From JAAFHI01 sp039793685 (lineage in GTDB: Bacteria > Acidobacteriota > Blastocatellia > Chloracidobacteriales > Chloracidobacteriaceae): a DNA stretch of 64,000 nucleotides. The DNA lies in the NCBI GenBank assembly GCA_039793685.1, contig JBDRAL010000089.1, positions 3,576 through 67,575 on the forward strand, read 5' to 3'. Under the pieces are notes generated by a model. The model was not told the origin of the DNA, searched no databases, and worked only from the letters and a program-made list of their open reading frames with translations. A program made the position numbers and the translations under genes. Every line of letters begins with the position of its first letter. The first letter of the stretch is position 1. This document shows, one piece after another, positions 59,626 to 64,000 of the stretch.

Positions 59626-62600
59626 ATGGAACTCACTCCCGACAGCCTCAGCCCGGCGCAGCAGATCGCCGTCACCGCCCCGCTCGCGTCGCGGCTCGTC
59701 CTCGCCGGTCCCGGCACGGGCAAAACCCGGACGCTCGTCTTTCGCGTCGCGCACCTGATTTCAAAACTCGGCATCGCGCCGGAAAACATCCTCGCCGTCA
59801 CCTACACCAACAAGGCGACCGAGGAAATGCGCGCGCGCCTGCGGACGATGCTGCCCGAAGCGGCGGCGCACCTGTCGGTCGGGACGTTTCACGCTTTCTG
59901 CATCCGCCTGCTGCGCGAACATCACGCGGCGGTCGGGCTGCCGAAGCACTTCGCGGTGACGGATGAAAAGGGTCAGCGGGCGGTGTTGCGGCGGGTGCGG
60001 CCGAATCTGGCGGAATTCGATGAAAAAAGAATCCTTTCCGCCCTCAGCAAGCACATGCTGAGCGAGGAACCGGAGGGCGAACCGCTGCCGGAATCGCTCG
60101 TCGAGACGTTCGACGCCTACCGCGCGACGCTTCGTCGCAACGCGCTGATCGACTTCGACGACATTCTTTTACTGGCCGAACAGCTTCTGCTCGACTCGCC
60201 GGAAGCCCTCGACGCCGTCCGGGCGCGGTTCAAGGCCGTACTGGTGGATGAATTTCAGGACACCGACGCCGTTCAATATCGAATTTTGAAACTCATCTGC
60301 CTCGGCGCGCTGCCGGGCGTCCACCGGGACGTCCGCATCCCGGTGTTCGCCGTCGCCGACGACGATCAGTCGATTTTCGCGTGGCGTGGGGCTGATCCGC
60401 GCAACGTGTCGCGCTTCACCGCCGATTTTCTGGCCGATCCGGAAGAAGACATCGTCAAACTCGAAGAAAATTACCGGTGCAGCGGCAGCATCGTCAGTCA
60501 GGCGAACCGTCTGCTCAGCCGGACGCCCCGGCTCTTCGACAAAACGCCGACGGCGGCCAACGCCAAGGGCGAACCCGTCCGGCTCGACATCTACCCCGAC
60601 GACGCCGAGGAGGCCGCCGGGGTCGCCCGCGACATCCGCGCCGCCCAGGGGCGGGGCGTGCCGTTTTCGGAAATGGCTGTTTTGTACCGCCAGCACAGCA
60701 TCGGGGCGGAATTCGAGCGGACGCTTTTGAAGGCCGGGATTCCGTGCCAGGTGGTCCGCGGGGCCACACTCTTCGATGAACCGCGCGTCCGTCGCCTCTT
60801 ATTATTAATGAGAGTACTGGCGAACCCGAACGACGACCCGTCGTTCGCCGAATTTCTCGCCGCCACCTGCGACGAACCGACCCGCCTGCGCGTGGACACC
60901 GCCGCCCGAAGTAAAAATACGACGCTCCGCCCCGGACTTTCCGCCCGCCTGCGCGCCAACGACAGCGACCGCGCCGAACGCCGCCAACTCAGCCGCGTCG
61001 CCGGAGCGCTTTCCACCGCCAAAACGCTGCTTGAAAGCCAACCACCCCGCTCATTAACCGAGTGGACGCGAACCTTAGACACCTACCTCACCGAGCAGTC
61101 AGCAGTCAGTAGTCAGCAGTCAGTGGATTTGAACGATCCTTTAAGTATCGCGCCGGTCGAGATGGCCGCGCGGTGGTTCGAACGGCTCGCCGTCCGGGGC
61201 GGGACGCTCGTGCTCGCGGCGGGCGACACCGTCATCGAACGCGCCGCCGTCGCCCTGCTTGAAACCCTGCTCGACGCGCCGGGATTCGCGATCCGGTCCG
61301 AACGGACGCTCGAAACGGAAAAGATCGCCGAACCGCTCGTCCTGCTCGCGCTCGACTCGGCGGGCGAGGCGCGCGCAACGGAAAGCCGGAAATTTTCGGC
61401 GGTGCTGGCGATGCCGGATTTTGCGCTGGGTGCCCCGGGACGGAGCGGCGCACGCCGTGAAGTCCCGCCGGATTGCGTACCGGCGAATGAACGCGGGCCG
61501 CGTCCGTCGGTGTTCGCGACGCTCTGGAAAATCGCGCAGGGCTTTCTGGGACTGAAACTTGCGCCGTTTCTGCCGAATTACACCGTCGTTGACATTGAAA
61601 CCACCGACCTCGACACCGAGCGCAACGACATGGTCGAAGTCGCCGCCGTCCGGGTGCGCGACGGCCAGCCGACCGAAACCTTTTCCTCGCTCGTCAAACC
61701 GGTTGTCCCGATTTCGGCGGACGCCGCCGCCGTCCATAAAATCACGTCGGGAATGGTCATCGCCCAGCCCGGTTTCGCAGACATCGCGGGCGAATTCCGC
61801 GATTTTCTGGGCGACGACACGCTGGTCGCCCACAACGGCCTCGGGTTCGACTTCCCGATCCTGATGCGGCGACTTCGGGAAAGCGGCAAAAAGCTCGACA
61901 ACCCGCTGTTCGACACACTTCCGCTCGCCCGCCGGCTCTATCCCGACGCGAAAAAAGCCACGCTCGAATCGCTCGCGGCGAAATTCGGCGTGGACACCGG
62001 CGCGGCCCACCGCGCGCTCGACGACACGAAGACGCTCGCGCGGGTTTTCGAAGCAATGAAGGCCGATTACGCCGCCAGCCAGCGGACGCTCCTCGGTACG
62101 GAACAGCTCGGCTGCCTCGCCCTCGCGATGCTCCTCGAAATGTCGGAATCCGAAGCCGAACAAAGCGTTTTGTACCGGACCGGACGCGAAACCTGGGGCG
62201 ACGAAACCAGCGAGCGCTTTCACGAAACCCTTTTTACGGAAGAAGACGCGGGCAGCGACGCCGCCACCCGGCTCAACCGGGCGTGGCGAGCGGCGCACGC
62301 CGCGGCGGCGAAAAACCCCGAACGCCAGCGCGCCAACGAGGCGTTCACGAAGTTTCTCGACATGTTGCACCGGTTCGACGCGCAACCGCTCGCCGAGGCG
62401 ATGCGCGAAGCGCTCGATTTCACCCGCCTGTTCCAGATGCAGGATTCATGGCGCGCCCGCGACGCGGTGACGCTGATGACGATCCACGCCGCGAAGGGCC
62501 TCGAATTTTCGCGGGTGTGGATTCCGGCGCTCGAACAGGGAATTTTGCCGTCGGGAAAATCCACCCGTCCGAACGACCCCATCCGCGTCCGCAAGGTGGA

Positions 62601-62763
62601 CGAAGAACGGCGCCTGCTCTACGTCGGAATGACCCGCGCGATGACCCACCTCGCGCTCTCGTGGGCGCGCCACCGCAACGGCATGCGGACGATGCCCTCG
62701 GAATTTCTCGTCACCCTCGCCCTCGATCCCGTCGACCACACCGAACTTTCGGGCACGGAATGA
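59626..62763 (+). CDS. UvrD/PcrA-type helicase with inserted DnaQ-like 3'-5' exonuclease
   Basis: The 1045-aa product starts at ATG 59626 (MELTPDSLSPAQQIAV). Superfamily 1 motifs: Q motif LSPAQQIAV, Walker A GPGTGKTR, VLVDEFQDTD, ADDDQSIFAWRGA and EENYRCSG in the first half; MTIHAAKGLEFSRVWI and EERRLLYVGMTRA at the end. Between them (residues about 650-805) lies a DEDDh exonuclease: VVDIETTDLDTERND, VAHNGLGFDFPIL, and HRALDDTKT. One polypeptide would thus unwind and degrade DNA. Residues about 487-498 (EQSAVSSQQSVD) are encoded by an AGTCAGCAGTCAGTAGTC word array. It probably acts in DNA repair. Confidence 0.9.
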   Translation: MELTPDSLSPAQQIAVTAPLASRLVLAGPGTGKTRTLVFRVAHLISKLGIAPENILAVTYTNKATEEMRARLRTMLPEAAAHLSVGTFHAFCIRLLREHHAAVGLPKHFAVTDEKGQRAVLRRVRPNLAEFDEKRILSALSKHMLSEEPEGEPLPESLVETFDAYRATLRRNALIDFDDILLLAEQLLLDSPEALDAVRARFKAVLVDEFQDTDAVQYRILKLICLGALPGVHRDVRIPVFAVADDDQSIFAWRGADPRNVSRFTADFLADPEEDIVKLEENYRCSGSIVSQANRLLSRTPRLFDKTPTAANAKGEPVRLDIYPDDAEEAAGVARDIRAAQGRGVPFSEMAVLYRQHSIGAEFERTLLKAGIPCQVVRGATLFDEPRVRRLLLLMRVLANPNDDPSFAEFLAATCDEPTRLRVDTAARSKNTTLRPGLSARLRANDSDRAERRQLSRVAGALSTAKTLLESQPPRSLTEWTRTLDTYLTEQSAVSSQQSVDLNDPLSIAPVEMAARWFERLAVRGGTLVLAAGDTVIERAAVALLETLLDAPGFAIRSERTLETEKIAEPLVLLALDSAGEARATESRKFSAVLAMPDFALGAPGRSGARREVPPDCVPANERGPRPSVFATLWKIAQGFLGLKLAPFLPNYTVVDIETTDLDTERNDMVEVAAVRVRDGQPTETFSSLVKPVVPISADAAAVHKITSGMVIAQPGFADIAGEFRDFLGDDTLVAHNGLGFDFPILMRRLRESGKKLDNPLFDTLPLARRLYPDAKKATLESLAAKFGVDTGAAHRALDDTKTLARVFEAMKADYAASQRTLLGTEQLGCLALAMLLEMSESEAEQSVLYRTGRETWGDETSERFHETLFTEEDAGSDAATRLNRAWRAAHAAAAKNPERQRANEAFTKFLDMLHRFDAQPLAEAMREALDFTRLFQMQDSWRARDAVTLMTIHAAKGLEFSRVWIPALEQGILPSGKSTRPNDPIRVRKVDEERRLLYVGMTRAMTHLALSWARHRNGMRTMPSEFLVTLALDPVDHTELSGTE
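61081..61122. repeat. CAGTCAGTAGTCAGCAGTCA word array inside the helicase gene
   Basis: AGCAGTCAGCAGTCAGTAGT words, the same as in the gaps at 42098 and 9109, lie in frame within the helicase coding sequence and encode SAVSSQQSV. Confidence 0.85.
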
Positions 62764-62844
62764 CCGTATTGGCGTGTGACTCACCGCCGAAACATTCCGG
62801 AGGCGGCCGCGTTCGCCGCCCCGAAATCCGCCGAGGTTTTACCG

Positions 62845-63828
62845 ATGGTCAATCGTGGTCTGTCGCGGGCCGGTACGCTCGTTTTACTCGCATCCCTTTT
62901 TCTCGGAACGATTTCCGCGCAACAACAACCCGCGAAGCCGGACGACGACACGATCCGGATTTCGACCGAACGGGTCGTTCTCGACGCGATGGTTCTTGAA
63001 AAAAACACCAACCGGTCCGTCGCCGGGCTGAAAAAGGAACAGTTCGCCGTGTTCGAGGACGGCGTCCGGCAGGAAGTCGAATCCGTCACCCAGAACGAAC
63101 GTCCGCTGGCCGTCATGCTCATCATCGACACGAGCAAAACCGTCCGGGATGGCCTCGGGATGCTCCGGACCAACCTGCTCGACGCGCAGTTCAACCTGCG
63201 TCCGCGCGATCAGTTGGGCGTGATGGTGACGGCGGAAAAAACCGAACTCATTCAGGACCTCACGCGCGACCGGGTCGCCACCGGGAACGCCATCCGCAAC
63301 TTCGACGACCGCCGAAACGGCGACGACGGCATTTTTCTCCACGACGCCGTTGCCCGCGCCGTCCTTCAAATCCGCAAAACCGCCGACCGGGAAGCCCGCA
63401 AGGTCATCATCGTGGTGTCCGACAACGTTTCCCGCCAGACGCGGCATTTCGACTACTTCAGCGAAAAGGAAACCGACCGGATTCTCTTTGAAAGCGACGT
63501 CGCCATCTGCGGACTGGTCATGCCGAACGGCAAGGAAGGCTTCAAGGAAGCGTGGCGGCGCGGCCTCGCCAACCCGAAGCTCTCGCCGGGGAGCATTTTC
63601 GACTACGCCGAGCGAACGGGCGGCGAAGCGATCAAAACCGACGCCCCCGAAGCCGGACGCCGCCTCGGCGACCTGTTCGAACGGCTGCGGGCGCGCTACG
63701 TCATTGCATATGAATCGTCCAACCCGGCCCGCGACGGCAAATTCCGCAAACTCAAGGTCGAAATCGCCCCCACCCCGTCGCTCCCGCCCTGCGTCGTCAA
63801 GACCCGACGGGGGTACTACCAAAGATAG
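62845..63828 (+). CDS. Acidobacterial VWFA-related exported protein
   Basis: The 327-aa product starts at ATG 62845 with GAGG 8 nt upstream and a signal peptide (TLVLLASLFLGTISAQQ); a GTG at 62776 is less likely. The VWA domain (about residues 85-290) has the MIDAS start MLIIDTSKTVRDGL. The preceding RVVLDAMVLEKNTNRSVAGL and FAVFEDGVRQEV and the ending RYVIAYESSN are those of the acidobacterial VWFA-related family (TIGR03436). These are secreted or periplasmic metal-ion-dependent binding proteins of unknown partner. Confidence 0.9.
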   Translation: MVNRGLSRAGTLVLLASLFLGTISAQQQPAKPDDDTIRISTERVVLDAMVLEKNTNRSVAGLKKEQFAVFEDGVRQEVESVTQNERPLAVMLIIDTSKTVRDGLGMLRTNLLDAQFNLRPRDQLGVMVTAEKTELIQDLTRDRVATGNAIRNFDDRRNGDDGIFLHDAVARAVLQIRKTADREARKVIIVVSDNVSRQTRHFDYFSEKETDRILFESDVAICGLVMPNGKEGFKEAWRRGLANPKLSPGSIFDYAERTGGEAIKTDAPEAGRRLGDLFERLRARYVIAYESSNPARDGKFRKLKVEIAPTPSLPPCVVKTRRGYYQR

Positions 63829-63840
63829 TCTGGGGGAAAA

Positions 63841-64000
63841 GTCTGGAGTCTGGAGTCGAGAGTCTGGGGTCAAAAACCGAGCCGCGCCGTTTTTGTTAAT
63901 TACAAAATGCGGCTTGCGACTGTCCACAGATTAATTAAACCACACACACCACAACACACACCCGACATTAATAAGCCCTACAGTTTATTTCGCCGCGCGA
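63841..64000. repeat. CTGGAGTC arm and AT-rich window end
   Basis: GTCTGGAGTCTGGAGTCGAG (63841-63876) is a left arm; no complementary arm appears before the window ends. From about 63890 the sequence turns AT-rich with ACACAC words and TTAATTA/ATTAATAAG; no gene is seen. Confidence 0.7.

Overview
The window is a high-GC bacterial chromosome segment, most likely from an acidobacterium of the Blastocatellia type. This is an inference from family content: an acidobacterial VWFA-related protein at the right end, several TonB-C-tail proteins, an N-terminal four-cysteine domain followed by a membrane segment and ankyrin repeats (four ankyrin copies plus one non-ankyrin copy), and paired DUF3857 transglutaminase-like proteins. 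No rRNA, tRNA, CRISPR array, transposase or phage gene was recognised. The codon third positions are so GC-rich that most long antisense ORFs are shadows.

Layout. 1-9.5 kb: a truncated secreted S8 protease, a class A beta-lactamase, a small secreted protein, a membrane protein that fuses a PuhE-like (DUF3623) domain to a CobW-type G3E GTPase, and a tiny TM2-like protein framed by inverted repeats. 9.5-17.6 kb (minus strand): homoserine dehydrogenase, two unknown genes also framed by inverted repeats, an orphan nucleoside-type ABC permease, a hairpin-rich 430-bp gap with a sigma-54-type promoter, a TPR protein, a zinc-ribbon/FGE-like membrane protein and panC. 17.7-25.6 kb (plus strand): an accessory run with a SUKH protein carrying what looks like a release-factor domain without GGQ, DUF1272, GNAT, a second SUKH-like protein, an HslV-like Ntn hydrolase, a DUF1444-like protein and a carboxypeptidase-regulatory protein. 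25.8-31.2 kb: MFS exporter, queE, then a minus-strand group of ispA, a lipoprotein hydrolase, a TlpA-like thioredoxin and a second TlpA-like gene interrupted by one in-frame TGA exactly where the first active-site cysteine belongs. 31.4-47.9 kb: metallo-hydrolase, four tandem TonB-tail relatives, two DUF3857 proteins, an Rsm22-like methyltransferase, a CYTH protein, a glycosyltransferase, and a divergent NtrC-type regulator / 7TM-DISM histidine kinase pair. 48-63.8 kb: recG, the ankyrin cluster interrupted by a 430-bp foldback element, a thioredoxin-like protein, a Ser/Thr kinase, a UvrD helicase with an inserted DnaQ-type exonuclease, and the VWFA protein.

The strongest unexpected signal is the TlpA-like gene at 28038-28571. 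The TGA at 28350-28352 sits in a WASW-TGA-GPCR context, the frame stays open for over 100 further codons that match the adjacent cysteine paralogue, and a 7-bp hairpin with a GUU loop lies 17 nt after the TGA, as expected for a bacterial SECIS. It is therefore called a selenoprotein.

The second signal is the non-coding syntax. Nearly every gap after a stop codon holds a palindrome built from short repeated words. Several unrelated word families share this architecture. One of them (CTGGAGTC outer arms, GACAAGG inner arms) recurs as a whole composite in both orientations. Some copies flank genes as inverted pairs and others have been read into protein termini or into the middle of the helicase gene.
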